From NCBI GenBank assembly GCA_900769955.1, contig CAAGIP010000183.1:1-14425 (forward strand): a DNA stretch of 14,425 nt, given 5' to 3'. The translations under genes were made by a program, and so were the position numbers. Of the stretch, positions 6,677 through 14,220 are shown in pieces; positions within the stretch are counted from its first letter, which is position 1, and each line of letters starts with the position of its first letter. The notes beneath the pieces are model-generated. The model was not told the origin of the DNA, did not search any database, and saw only the letters and a list, made by a program, of their open reading frames with translations. This stretch comes from Spirochaetia bacterium. Lineage in GTDB: Bacteria; Spirochaetota; Spirochaetia; Sphaerochaetales; Sphaerochaetaceae.

Positions 6677-7774
6677 GTCCGGCTTCTGAAGCTTCACGTG
6701 TGAATAGTCAGTCCTGGCCTTCAGCCGGGATGCAAGATCATTAAGCTCGATGTCAAATGCATCTGCCATGGCGTTTCCTCCGCTGACCAGAAGTGCAAGT
6801 GTCTCGGGACGGGTGTCATCAAGCTTTATCTTCTCTCTTGTAAGCTCTGAGAAGATCCTGATGTACTCACAGTCAGGTAATCCGTTCAGCGTGTCATCGA
6901 TCAGTTCCATCTGGGCATTTGGGTAGATCTTCATCACGGGCTCAGCCCACGATGAGTAGCCCCCGGTGATGCCGGAGGGATCGAAGGAATACCTTGTCCT
7001 TGATGTGGAAAGGGAAAGGATCGTTATCTTATCAGCATCAGGGTAGAGCTTCTTAGCTTCAAGATATGCGTATAAGGAAGGGTTGTTCGCAATGAGTCCT
7101 CCGTCAAGAAGTGCCATCGTTTCTCCTCCAGGCGTGTCGATGAACTTGGGCCTGAAGTAAATCGGTGCGGCACTGGTTGCCCGCGATGCATCGATGAGCT
7201 TCATGTGCTTATGCTCATTGTAGCTTGCAAGGATCCTTTCCCGTCCTGCGATCGAGTCGTAGGAAACAACCATTGTGGGAACAAGAGCATCCCCCAGAAC
7301 CCCGTCATGAAAAAGCGTCCTTAAAAAGAACTCAAACTGTGCTGCATCATACTTATCGGAAAAAACCGATCCGAGGAGTCTTGTCTTTGATGAGAATATC
7401 TCTTTTGCATGGTCAAGGTAGATGTTCACGATCTTCTCAGGATCTGTTCCCGGTATGATTGATCCATGAAACACTTCCTCAGGCTTTCTGAATAGTTTCT
7501 TCTTTTCAAAAGTGCGCCACCCATATGGCTCGAGCGCTTCCTTTTCAATCGTGGCATTGGGAGCAGAGAGACCAAGTGCGATGAGGCCTCCCGTGCTTGT
7601 GCCCGCGATAAGGTCGAAGTGGGCATAGAAGGGAATGTCGTCATCAAGCTTTTCGGAAAGTCTGGCAAGGACCTGAGAGGGTATGATGCCCCTGACTCCG
7701 CCCCCGTCTATCGAAAGGACGAATCTTTCCTCCGCTTGTCTTTCTTTTTTAAAGATGTTATTCCATATACCCAT
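6644..7774 (-). CDS. Patatin-like phospholipase (soluble)
   Basis: A predicted lipid acyl hydrolase with the Ser-Asp dyad of the patatin family. Numbering from ATG 7774, the oxyanion-hole loop is DGGGVRG (23-29), the nucleophile elbow GTSTGG (58-63, Ser60) and the catalytic Asp in DGG (224-226), followed by the plant-patatin/CapV-like ANNPSLYA. There is no signal peptide or membrane helix, so it should act in the cytoplasm or at the inner membrane face. The 376 residues are a usual length for the single-domain plant-type group. Upstream in-frame ATGs at 7798 and 7810 exist, but none of the three has a Shine-Dalgarno; 7774 best matches where the family begins. CapV effectors of CBASS look similar, but no nucleotidyltransferase gene is nearby, so a housekeeping lipid role is more likely. 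Confidence 0.88.
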   Translation of the reverse strand: MGIWNNIFKKERQAEERFVLSIDGGGVRGIIPSQVLARLSEKLDDDIPFYAHFDLIAGTSTGGLIALGLSAPNATIEKEALEPYGWRTFEKKKLFRKPEEVFHGSIIPGTDPEKIVNIYLDHAKEIFSSKTRLLGSVFSDKYDAAQFEFFLRTLFHDGVLGDALVPTMVVSYDSIAGRERILASYNEHKHMKLIDASRATSAAPIYFRPKFIDTPGGETMALLDGGLIANNPSLYAYLEAKKLYPDADKITILSLSTSRTRYSFDPSGITGGYSSWAEPVMKIYPNAQMELIDDTLNGLPDCEYIRIFSELTREKIKLDDTRPETLALLVSGGNAMADAFDIELNDLASRLKARTDYSHVKLQKPDLPLLPAADDV

Positions 7775-7799
7775 GAAATGTAGATTGCTACATTCCATG
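7772..7799. promoter_or_regulatory. 12-bp inverted repeat between patatin and radical SAM genes (possible operator)
   Basis: Left arm CATGAAATGTAG (7772-7783) and right arm CTACATTCCATG (7788-7799) are reverse complements at 11 of 12 positions, separated by ATTG. The inner seven pairs are perfect. It lies in the divergent intergenic region, and its left arm covers the chosen patatin start codon. A dyad of this size and spacing fits a dimeric repressor site or a short RNA hairpin. No known operator was recognised. Confidence 0.5.
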
Positions 7800-7815
7800 A
7801 CCGGGGTCAATAGCT

Positions 7816-8751
7816 ATGTACGAAAAATGTCTTCTTTGTCCCAACCGGTGCGGTGTGGACAGAAGGGTAAAAAAAGGAATCTGCGGCCAGGGCGATAAAG
7901 CACGCATTGCCTGGGCGGGCCTCCACAGGGGTGAGGAGCCTCCCGTGACGGGAGAGCATGGCTCCGGCATGATCTTCTTCACAGGCTGCCCGCTTCACTG
8001 CCGCTTCTGCCAGAATCACCAGATATCGGGTGCCCACGGCAGCAACATGGGTTTTACCGTAAGCGATGAGGAACTCTCCGAACTTATGCTGTCTCTCGAG
8101 GAGCAGAAAGCCGCATCGCTTAATCTTGTGACGGGAACGCACTTCATTCCATCAATAATAAATGCGCTTAAAATGGCAAAGGCAAAGGGGTTTTCACTTC
8201 CGGTTGTCTGGAATACCTCTGGCTTTGAAAGTACTGAAGGACTTTCAATGATCGATCCATATGTCGATCTCTACCTTGCAGACATGAAGAGCCTTGATGA
8301 GAAGGTTGCGGCAAAGTTCTGCGGAAGAAGTCTCTACGCATCCTCGATAATCCCGGTGATGGATTTCATCGTGAAGCACCATCCCGTCACTGATCTTGAT
8401 AATCTTAAGGGCACGATAGTAAGACACCTGGTATTCCCGGGAACACTCGGCGCGACACTTGAAGTTCTGAAGTATTACAGGGACCACTATATGAAGCACT
8501 GCTTCCTGTCCCTGATGGTACAGTTCGTCCCCCCGCGTGAAAACGATGAGAAGTTTCCTCCCATGAGCGACATGGAGTATGACATACTCTTAAATGCACT
8601 CGATGAACTCAATATTGAGGATGGATTCATACAGGAAAGGGGAGACGAAATCCTCTGGATCCCTGATTTCCGGAAGGACTGTCCGTTTCCCCGTTCCTTT
8701 GCTGATGTGAATCCTTACTTTCTTTCCCTCAAAAGGGAGCGCGGCCTTTAA
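7816..8751 (+). CDS. Radical SAM protein, PflX/pyruvate formate-lyase-activase-like family
   Basis: A 311-residue radical S-adenosylmethionine enzyme. The cluster-binding motif CPLHCRFC (Cys58, Cys62, Cys65, CX3CX2C) binds the 4Fe-4S cluster used to make the 5'-deoxyadenosyl radical. Before it, four more cysteines (Cys5, Cys8, Cys12, Cys23) in a CLLCPNRCG...GICG pattern are characteristic of the PflX group (COG1313) and probably bind another metal centre. Family members resemble glycyl-radical activases, but their targets are largely unknown, and no glycyl-radical enzyme is encoded in this window. GGGG (7803-7806) is a weak ribosome site nine bases before the ATG. It is divergent from patatin, and its stop codon overlaps the stop of the convergent UMP kinase gene. 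Requirement for the cluster suggests an anaerobic setting. Confidence 0.88.
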   Translation: MYEKCLLCPNRCGVDRRVKKGICGQGDKARIAWAGLHRGEEPPVTGEHGSGMIFFTGCPLHCRFCQNHQISGAHGSNMGFTVSDEELSELMLSLEEQKAASLNLVTGTHFIPSIINALKMAKAKGFSLPVVWNTSGFESTEGLSMIDPYVDLYLADMKSLDEKVAAKFCGRSLYASSIIPVMDFIVKHHPVTDLDNLKGTIVRHLVFPGTLGATLEVLKYYRDHYMKHCFLSLMVQFVPPRENDEKFPPMSDMEYDILLNALDELNIEDGFIQERGDEILWIPDFRKDCPFPRSFADVNPYFLSLKRERGL

Positions 8752-9431
8752 CCGATCGTCGTGCCTGTGTAATCTTCACCCTTAAGGATCGCGATCGTAT
8801 TTGAAGTGTTCCTTCCGTCAGCGCATACGACGCGGATTCCCGCTTCCCTTGCAAGACCTGATGCGATCGGGTCGAAGGGAGTGTTCTTTCCCGGAACCCA
8901 CTCAGTGCCCACCATTTTGATGAAATCATCCCAGGAAATGTCATCAAGCGGCTTTGCATCGGGATTCTTCCTCGGATCATCGGTATAGACCTTTGCGATG
9001 TTTGAAAGGTTCACGATGAGTTTCCCTCCGAATCTCTTTGCAAGATAAACTGCATCTGTGTCGGTTGAGAAACCGGGCTTCCACCCTGCGGCAACAAGGA
9101 TCCTGCCTGAGAATGCGATATCGGCAGTGGGGTCGGTCACAAGTTCATCGGGGCATACGTCGGAAAAGACTGCCCTTACCAGTGCACCGTTGAGGTGGGT
9201 TGCACGGATGCCGAGCATGTCCTGTGTGTAGGCATCGGCGTCGCTCCTGACTGATCGTAGCGCACCCTGATAGACTCTTGCGGGGGCGCCTCCTCCGCAT
9301 ACCAGAATGAGCTTTCTTTCCTCATCCTCACTAAGATATTCCATTACAGCCTTCCTGAAGTCAGAAAGGAACGCGGTATCAACTTTGTCGGGTGCTATGA
9401 TCGAGCCCCCGAGAGAGAGTACTGATAACAT
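8748..9431 (-). CDS. pyrH: UMP kinase, archaeal type
   Basis: Phosphorylates UMP to UDP with ATP in pyrimidine nucleotide synthesis. The amino-acid-kinase fold is shown by SLGGSI (6-11), CGGGAPAR (45-52), GWKPGFSTDTDAV (116-128) and YTDDPRKNPDA (149-159). The very short N-terminus and the GW-PG-STDTDAV stretch are features of the archaeal-type UMP kinase subfamily, which is known from archaea and spirochaetes and differs from the usual bacterial PyrH. Length (227) fits that subfamily. GGAGG lies six bases before the ATG, fixing the start. It is transcribed alone, divergent from ssb, and is not next to the frr/tsf genes that usually accompany bacterial pyrH. Its stop overlaps that of the convergent radical SAM gene. 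Confidence 0.88.
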   Translation of the reverse strand: MLSVLSLGGSIIAPDKVDTAFLSDFRKAVMEYLSEDEERKLILVCGGGAPARVYQGALRSVRSDADAYTQDMLGIRATHLNGALVRAVFSDVCPDELVTDPTADIAFSGRILVAAGWKPGFSTDTDAVYLAKRFGGKLIVNLSNIAKVYTDDPRKNPDAKPLDDISWDDFIKMVGTEWVPGKNTPFDPIASGLAREAGIRVVCADGRNTSNTIAILKGEDYTGTTIG

Positions 9432-9451
9432 ATTAATCCTCCGGTTTCATG

Positions 9452-9480
9452 ATTTTACCAAAGTCGCGGCACTTTATAAA
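9452..9480 (-). promoter_or_regulatory. Candidate sigma-70 promoter of the UMP kinase gene
   Basis: On the minus strand, TTTATA (9480-9475) and TAAAAT (9457-9452) are separated by exactly 17 bases. The -10 matches five of six consensus positions. The message would carry the GGAGG site in a short leader. Confidence 0.5.
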
Positions 9481-9582
9481 CCCTAAGGTGATGCCTTTTT
9501 GAAAATACTTGCAATATAACGAATTAAAAAATTTCCTTCGTTTTTTGTTTATTATTAGTAGATGAAAGACAGGAGGTAAGTC

Positions 9583-10008
9583 ATGAATCATCTCAACTGT
9601 GTCCTCATGGAAGGCAATGTCTGCATGGAGCCCAAGGCAGTTCTCACAAGTCAGAAGACGGGAGCAGAGCTCGTAAGCTTCCGCCTCGCATCCAACCGCT
9701 ACTACACGTCCCGTGACGGTCAGCGTGTCCAGGAAGCCCTCTTCATCGGCGTCGAGGCTTGGGGGGAACTGGGTAAGCGCGTCACCGAGTTCGTTCAGAA
9801 GGGTATGGCCGTAAGAGTCGTCGGAAGACTCAGGATGAGCGAGTGGACCGATAAGGAAGGAGTCTCAAGGGACCGTCTCCAGATCGTAGCCGAGCACATC
9901 GAGTTCCGCCGCCCCGCAAAGAGCAGGGGAGGTGCTGAGGAAGATGTCACGCTCAACATCGAAAAGGATGAGAGTGTGGGCGAAAAGTGCATCGTATACG
10001 AGTACTGA
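9583..10008 (+). CDS. ssb: Single-stranded DNA-binding protein
   Basis: Binds single-stranded DNA in replication, repair and recombination. The OB-fold covers residues 1-110: the opening MNHLNCVLMEGNV, SFRLASNRYY (32-41), the VEAWGELGKRV strand-helix (57-67, Trp60) and GMAVRVVGRLRMSEW (74-88) are standard SSB features. The linker plus tail is only about 30 residues, moderately acidic (GGAEED, EKDES), and it ends in CIVYEY instead of the near-universal DDDIPF-type tip that recruits partner proteins. GGAGG (9572-9576) gives a clear start. Upstream is very AT-rich sequence with a -10-like TATTAT (9550-9555) but no convincing -35. It may be a second, non-canonical SSB paralogue or the lineage's only one; the window cannot say. 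A strong hairpin follows. Confidence 0.92.
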   Translation: MNHLNCVLMEGNVCMEPKAVLTSQKTGAELVSFRLASNRYYTSRDGQRVQEALFIGVEAWGELGKRVTEFVQKGMAVRVVGRLRMSEWTDKEGVSRDRLQIVAEHIEFRRPAKSRGGAEEDVTLNIEKDESVGEKCIVYEY

Positions 10009-10022
10009 TGCACATTAAAGCG

Positions 10023-10049
10023 TACAGGCTGTCAATCAGACAGCCTGTA
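10023..10049. terminator. Probable bidirectional terminator between ssb and the lipoprotein gene
   Basis: TACAGGCTGTC and GACAGCCTGTA form a perfect 11-bp stem with a 5-base loop. It lies 14 bases past the ssb stop and about two dozen bases past the lipoprotein stop on the other strand. The T-richness after it is modest on both sides (TCATATT on plus, CGCTTTAAT on minus). Confidence 0.7.
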
Positions 10050-10073
10050 TCATATTCCGAATACGGTATTGAA

Positions 10074-11036
10074 TTATTCCTGAATATATACTGCCTCCGT
10101 ATTGCTTTCCCCGAATGAAATCCCCCTGGTCGTGCAAATGTAGAAGTCTTCCGCACGGTTGGTGTCATCGCTCCCGTTGTACCTGTTGACTGTCCTCGTG
10201 CTTGTGGCGAGCTTTGAATTGAATGCTTCCCCGATCCAGTCGAAGGATGCTGTCAGCGTGTTGTAGGTTTTCTCTGCAGCTGAGGAGCCGAAGCCTGAGT
10301 AAGTAGTCGACTGACCGTCAGTGTATATTACACAGTCCAGTACCTCTCCATCACCGCTTTTGGTGTCGTACATGACTATCGCACCGTTGTTTGTGGCAAG
10401 TCCCTTTGACGCACCTGCCGCGATGTTGTAAACGGTCCTGCTGCTTTTATTCGTGTATGTGGTTTTATCGGGTACCGTGTCCCACCAGATCACAAGATAG
10501 TCTCCGCGTCTTAATTCAAGGTGAGGCAAAATGAAGCCATGGCTCTCGTTTCCCTTGCTCCCGTCAGCTATGTACACACCTTCAGTGCTTCCGGCAGAAT
10601 ATGCCTGGATCTCGATCCTGTCAGGCTGTGTGTCGGTTCCCTTCGATGAGAACTCCGTTATCTTCAGTACCGGTATCCTGTCATTTTTCCCCGAGACCGA
10701 GAGAATCATGGATGTGGTGTTTCCCGCCCTGTCAGAAACAACGATATAGAGCTCTTTTGCATCTCCCACGGGAAGAGGGGAAGGAAACGAGAGCTTAACA
10801 GTATCGGGCATTGTCATCGTGTATGTGGGATTGTTTTCCTCACAGAGAGCCTTCTTCACCCGTACTTCCTCTGAAAAGAGCAGAGTCACCGTATCGGTGT
10901 CACTGCTTTTCATCGTAACAAGGTACGGCAGTTCCCTGTCACGATCGGAAAATAAATTGAAAATATTCAATGGCTCTTCACTTTGGCATGCGATAAGTGA
11001 TAAAAACGTAACGACGGAAAGTAATATTTTCTTCAT
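10074..11036 (-). CDS. Lipoprotein with a lamin-tail-like domain
   Basis: A 320-residue exported lipoprotein. The signal peptide ends in the lipobox LIAC with lipidated Cys17. Residues about 35-120 look like an immunoglobulin-type beta domain (ELYIVVSDRAGNTTS is typical of such repeats). Residues about 125-235 resemble a lamin-tail domain: KITEFSSKGT...DRIEIQAYSAG, then GDYLVIWWDT and a later NNGAIVMYD. Such domains are common in cell-surface proteins of bacteria with many exported lipoproteins, including spirochaetes, and are thought to mediate binding; no catalytic motif is visible. There is no Shine-Dalgarno; TATTAT lies just four bases before the ATG on the minus strand. Only 46 bases separate it from the divergent argH. 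The function is unknown and the domain call is by pattern only. Confidence 0.8.
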   Translation of the reverse strand: MKKILLSVVTFLSLIACQSEEPLNIFNLFSDRDRELPYLVTMKSSDTDTVTLLFSEEVRVKKALCEENNPTYTMTMPDTVKLSFPSPLPVGDAKELYIVVSDRAGNTTSMILSVSGKNDRIPVLKITEFSSKGTDTQPDRIEIQAYSAGSTEGVYIADGSKGNESHGFILPHLELRRGDYLVIWWDTVPDKTTYTNKSSRTVYNIAAGASKGLATNNGAIVMYDTKSGDGEVLDCVIYTDGQSTTYSGFGSSAAEKTYNTLTASFDWIGEAFNSKLATSTRTVNRYNGSDDTNRAEDFYICTTRGISFGESNTEAVYIQE

Positions 11037-11082
11037 ATTAATAATACACGAAAAAAAGAACTTTTTACCGGAGATATCATAA

Positions 11083-12456
11083 ATGGCTAAGCTTTGGCAG
11101 AAAAATTACTCAATTGACCTTCTCATGCAGCACTTCACGGTGCGTAACGACTACATCCTTGATCAGGAGCTCCTGCTCTCTGACTGCACTGCATCCATTG
11201 CCCATGCCCGCATGCTCTCCTCGATCGGAGTGCTTTCTGATGATGAGCTTGGAAAGCTCACCGAAGGCCTTCGTGCAATAATTGAGAAGAAGCTTACGAC
11301 AGGCTTTGAGATCAGGGAGGAGGATGAGGACTGCCATACTGCCATCGAAGGCTACTTAAGCAGTGTTTACGGCGAGACCGGTAAGAGGATTCATACGGGA
11401 AGAAGCAGGAATGATCAGGTGCAGACCGCACTGAGACTGTACATGAGGGAAAGCTCCGTCAGGATCGCGCTTGAAACACTTTCCTTTGCAAAGGAGCTTC
11501 TCGCTTTCAGTGATAAGTATAAGAACGTTCCGATGCCGGGAAGGACTCACATGCAGCTGGCCATGCCCTCGTCCGTAGGTCTCTGGGCGGCATCGTTTGC
11601 AGAAGAGCTCATCGATGAAGTTAAGAACCTTAACGGAATCGCGGAGCTTCTGGACCAGTGTCCCCTCGGAAGCGCGGCTTCCTACGGAACACCGCTTCCC
11701 CTGAACAGGGAAATGACCGCATCCCTCATGGGCTTTTCAAAGGTACAGAACAACGTCCTCTATGCGAACAACTCAAGGGGTAAGTTCGAGGCAATGCTGC
11801 TTGACAGCCTTTCATACATCGCGCTCACGATAACGAAGCTTAGTCAGGATCTCATCCTCTTCACGCTTCCCGAGTTCGGTTACTTCTCCCTGCCTAAGGA
11901 GCTTACCACCGGAAGTTCAATAATGCCTCAGAAGAAGAATCCTGACGGACTTGAGCTGGCGCGCAGCCGCTCATGTCTCATCACTTCAGCTTCTGAGCGC
12001 GTCAAGGACACGATCAGGAGTCTTCCCAGCGGCTACAACCGTGATTTCCAGGATACGAAGGAACCCGTTCTTGAGGGTATCAGGGCCGCATTTGACCTTG
12101 TTGCCATCATGGCACGCATGGTAGGCGGACTTGAAGTCCATGAGGATGCACTGCTCGCAGCATGCAGGAGCGAGCTCTACGCGACTGATAAGGTATTCGC
12201 ACTGGTAAAGACAGGAAAGAGCTTCCGTGACAGCTACAGGGAAGTGGGACTTGATCTTGAGAGTGTTATGAGAATCGATCCCCATGAAGCACTGCTTTCG
12301 CGCACCAGCACGGGATGCAGCAACAATCTCGGTCTTGAAAAGGCAGAAAAGGAAGCAGACAGCCTTCAGACTGTCTGCCTTGGAAAAATGGAACGCTTCC
12401 AGAAAGCTTATGAGGATCTGACCGGAAGGGAGGGCTTCAGCGTCCTCACGTGGTAG
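11083..12456 (+). CDS. argH: Argininosuccinate lyase
   Basis: Cleaves argininosuccinate to arginine and fumarate, the last step of arginine synthesis, as a cytoplasmic tetramer. Family motifs are TGRSRND (105-111), the catalytic-region RTHMQ (154-158), and the flexible fumarate-lyase signature GSSIMPQKKNP (277-287) with the catalytic Ser. The length of 457 residues is exactly usual for the family. The N-terminus (LWQKNYS...DYILDQELLLSDC) belongs to the divergent branch that lacks the LWGGRF start of the E. coli type. GGAG (11070-11073), nine bases before the ATG, supports the start. No argG or other arginine gene is present in the window. It overlaps the convergent Na/Pi gene by 11 bases, with no terminator between them. 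Confidence 0.95.
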   Translation: MAKLWQKNYSIDLLMQHFTVRNDYILDQELLLSDCTASIAHARMLSSIGVLSDDELGKLTEGLRAIIEKKLTTGFEIREEDEDCHTAIEGYLSSVYGETGKRIHTGRSRNDQVQTALRLYMRESSVRIALETLSFAKELLAFSDKYKNVPMPGRTHMQLAMPSSVGLWAASFAEELIDEVKNLNGIAELLDQCPLGSAASYGTPLPLNREMTASLMGFSKVQNNVLYANNSRGKFEAMLLDSLSYIALTITKLSQDLILFTLPEFGYFSLPKELTTGSSIMPQKKNPDGLELARSRSCLITSASERVKDTIRSLPSGYNRDFQDTKEPVLEGIRAAFDLVAIMARMVGGLEVHEDALLAACRSELYATDKVFALVKTGKSFRDSYREVGLDLESVMRIDPHEALLSRTSTGCSNNLGLEKAEKEADSLQTVCLGKMERFQKAYEDLTGREGFSVLTW

Positions 12457-14173
12457 CCATCACGGTCTCCGGAAGGGGAGTGTGGCGCTTGTCGCCCTGA
12501 TAGGATTCCGCAATGTTGATGAGATAGTCTCCGATGTGCTCGAGGTTGCGTTCGACTTCGAGCATGATGAGCTCTGTCTGAATGTCAGATGAGCCCTCCC
12601 CGAGTCTCTTATGAACCCTTTCAGAAAGGACCCTGTGCTGCTGGTTTATGCTTCTCTCATATGCATTGGCCTTCTCAAGCTCCGACTTCGTCAGACCGCT
12701 GTCAGTGCGCTCCGTGATGAATGACAGGAACTGCCCGACGAGATCGACAAGGCTCTTCATTTCCAGCTCCTCATCGGGAGTGTAGGTAAGGTTCTGGCCG
12801 ATTCTCTGCTCCGTGAGCTTGATGAGGTTGAATATGCTGTCCGTTACCGACTCAATCTCGTCGATGACACGCAGGAACGTCGATACCTGCTGGGCATTTG
12901 AACTGCTTGGACTTTCCTTCTGAATTCTCACGCACACTTCGGTAAGCTGCTCCTGCATCTGATCGGCATAGTCCTCGCTTTTTTTCATGTCCGTGACGAT
13001 CTGCTTTATGTCGATGTTATTCCTTGCAAATGCATTTGTGTAGGAAGTGTACATGTCCCGGGCAAGATTTGCCATCTTCGTTATCTCACCCTTTACCGTG
13101 ACAAGGTAAAGCTCAGGTGTTTCCATGATCGTGCCTGAGATGTATGAGAAGTGGTAGTCATCCTTATTATATACTTTCTTATCCCTGACAAGCTTTGTGA
13201 TGAGCTCTGCGTACTTTCCGATGAAAGGAAAGAAGATCAGGGTGTTGACCGAATTAAAGAGAGTGTGGAACATTGCGAGGAAGGCAGGAAGTGTTTCCCT
13301 GAGCTCTGCTCCCGTCATGGTGAAGATGTCTCCCGGCGTGATCGCATTGACGACCGTGATCATCGGTCTGAAGAGGATCATGGCGATGACGGAGCCTATG
13401 CAGTTGAAGAGGATGTGGGCAAGTGCGGCCCTGCGTGCGCTTGTCGATGCGCCTACAGAGGCCAGGTATGCCGTAACGGTGGTACCGATGTTCTGACCGA
13501 GACAGAGCGCACATGCAGTGTAAAGTCCTATCCACCCCTGATAAGCCATCGTAATCGTAATTGCCATCGTGGCGGATGATGACTGGACAATTATCGTAAG
13601 GATCGTGCCTATGAGCACGCAGAGGAGCATGGAAAATACCGATCCGTCCTCGAAGCGGGCAAGGAAACTGAGGATTTCGGGGTTTTTGGAAATATCGGGC
13701 ATGGAGTCCTGAAGAAACTCAAGTCCGAGAAACAGTATTCCGAAGCCTAAGAATATTTCCGATACCTCGTTAAGGCGGCTCTTTTGGGAGAACATCAGGG
13801 GAAGTGCCACCGCAACTGCCACAAGGGATAATACAGTGATATCCATCTTGAACCCCAGGATCGCGACTATCCAGCCCGTGACGGTCGTTCCTATGTTTGC
13901 CCCGAGGATTACACCTATCGCCTGAGTGAGGTTCATGAGAGATGCGTTTACGAACGAGACTACCATGACGGTCGCGGCCGATGATGACTGGATTATCATT
14001 GTGACCAATATGCCTGTGAGGACAGCCATAAGCCTGTTGCCGGTCATGAGGTGCAGTATGCTCTTCATCTTTGATCCGGCACATTTCTGCAGGCCGTCGG
14101 AAAGAAGCTTCATTCCGTAGAGGAAGAGTCCCAGAGAGCCTGCCACTTTTAAGATCATGAGGATTAAGTCCAT
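12446..14173 (-). CDS. Na/Pi cotransporter family protein with PhoU-like C-terminal domain
   Basis: A 575-residue membrane protein of the NptA/SLC34-type sodium-phosphate cotransporter family. The duplicated transport core shows the two inverted-repeat signatures: QSSSA (62-66) with GANIGTTVTG (91-100), and QSSSA (197-201) with GQNIGTTVTA (226-235). Hydrophobic helices continue to about residue 320. The remainder (about 350-555) is soluble, helical and PhoU-like, with the closing MLEVERNLEHIGDYLINIAE. The fusion suggests phosphate import or export controlled by the cytoplasmic domain. I start at ATG 14173, whose MDLILMILKVAGSLGLFLYGMK is the normal family beginning; the open frame runs upstream to 14263 but adds 30 residues unlike the family. 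No Shine-Dalgarno is visible. Promoter, palindrome and a PhoP-box-like repeat precede it. Confidence 0.92.
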   Translation of the reverse strand: MDLILMILKVAGSLGLFLYGMKLLSDGLQKCAGSKMKSILHLMTGNRLMAVLTGILVTMIIQSSSAATVMVVSFVNASLMNLTQAIGVILGANIGTTVTGWIVAILGFKMDITVLSLVAVAVALPLMFSQKSRLNEVSEIFLGFGILFLGLEFLQDSMPDISKNPEILSFLARFEDGSVFSMLLCVLIGTILTIIVQSSSATMAITITMAYQGWIGLYTACALCLGQNIGTTVTAYLASVGASTSARRAALAHILFNCIGSVIAMILFRPMITVVNAITPGDIFTMTGAELRETLPAFLAMFHTLFNSVNTLIFFPFIGKYAELITKLVRDKKVYNKDDYHFSYISGTIMETPELYLVTVKGEITKMANLARDMYTSYTNAFARNNIDIKQIVTDMKKSEDYADQMQEQLTEVCVRIQKESPSSSNAQQVSTFLRVIDEIESVTDSIFNLIKLTEQRIGQNLTYTPDEELEMKSLVDLVGQFLSFITERTDSGLTKSELEKANAYERSINQQHRVLSERVHKRLGEGSSDIQTELIMLEVERNLEHIGDYLINIAESYQGDKRHTPLPETVMATT

Positions 14174-14191
14174 ATAGTGAAAACGTATCAG

Positions 14192-14220
14192 ATTATCCCT
14201 TAAGGGTATAACCGGGAAAA
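14192..14220 (-). promoter_or_regulatory. Candidate promoter of the Na/Pi gene with overlapping palindrome
   Basis: On the minus strand, GATAAT (14197-14192) is a good -10, with TTTTCC (14220-14215) 17 bases upstream as a weak -35. The perfect 10-bp palindrome CCCTTAAGGG (14197-14206) flanked by TTAT and ATAA reaches into the -10, so a protein bound there would block RNA polymerase. The leader would be only about a dozen bases. Confidence 0.4.

Noticed and set aside
6644..7774. Patatin as a CBASS (CapV) effector
   Set aside because: The DGGGVRG and GTSTGG motifs resemble CapV, but no cyclic-nucleotide synthase, Cap2/Cap3 or HORMA gene is in the window, and the neighbours are metabolic genes.
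7816..8751. Pyruvate formate-lyase activase (PflA)
   Set aside because: The extra N-terminal cysteine cluster and lack of an adjacent pfl gene fit the PflX group better.
9518..9550. AACGAA/TTCGTT hairpin followed by T-run as a terminator or attenuator before ssb
   Set aside because: Six mostly A-T pairs with a 13-base A-rich loop are too weak; the region is simply AT-rich.
10531..10749. Plus-strand frame opposite the lipoprotein gene
   Set aside because: No ribosome site and no recognisable features; the opposite strand has a lipobox and a coherent domain structure.
13151..13579. Plus-strand open frame opposite the Na/Pi gene
   Set aside because: It is a shadow of the well-supported transporter: charged low-complexity composition, no ribosome site, no family resemblance.
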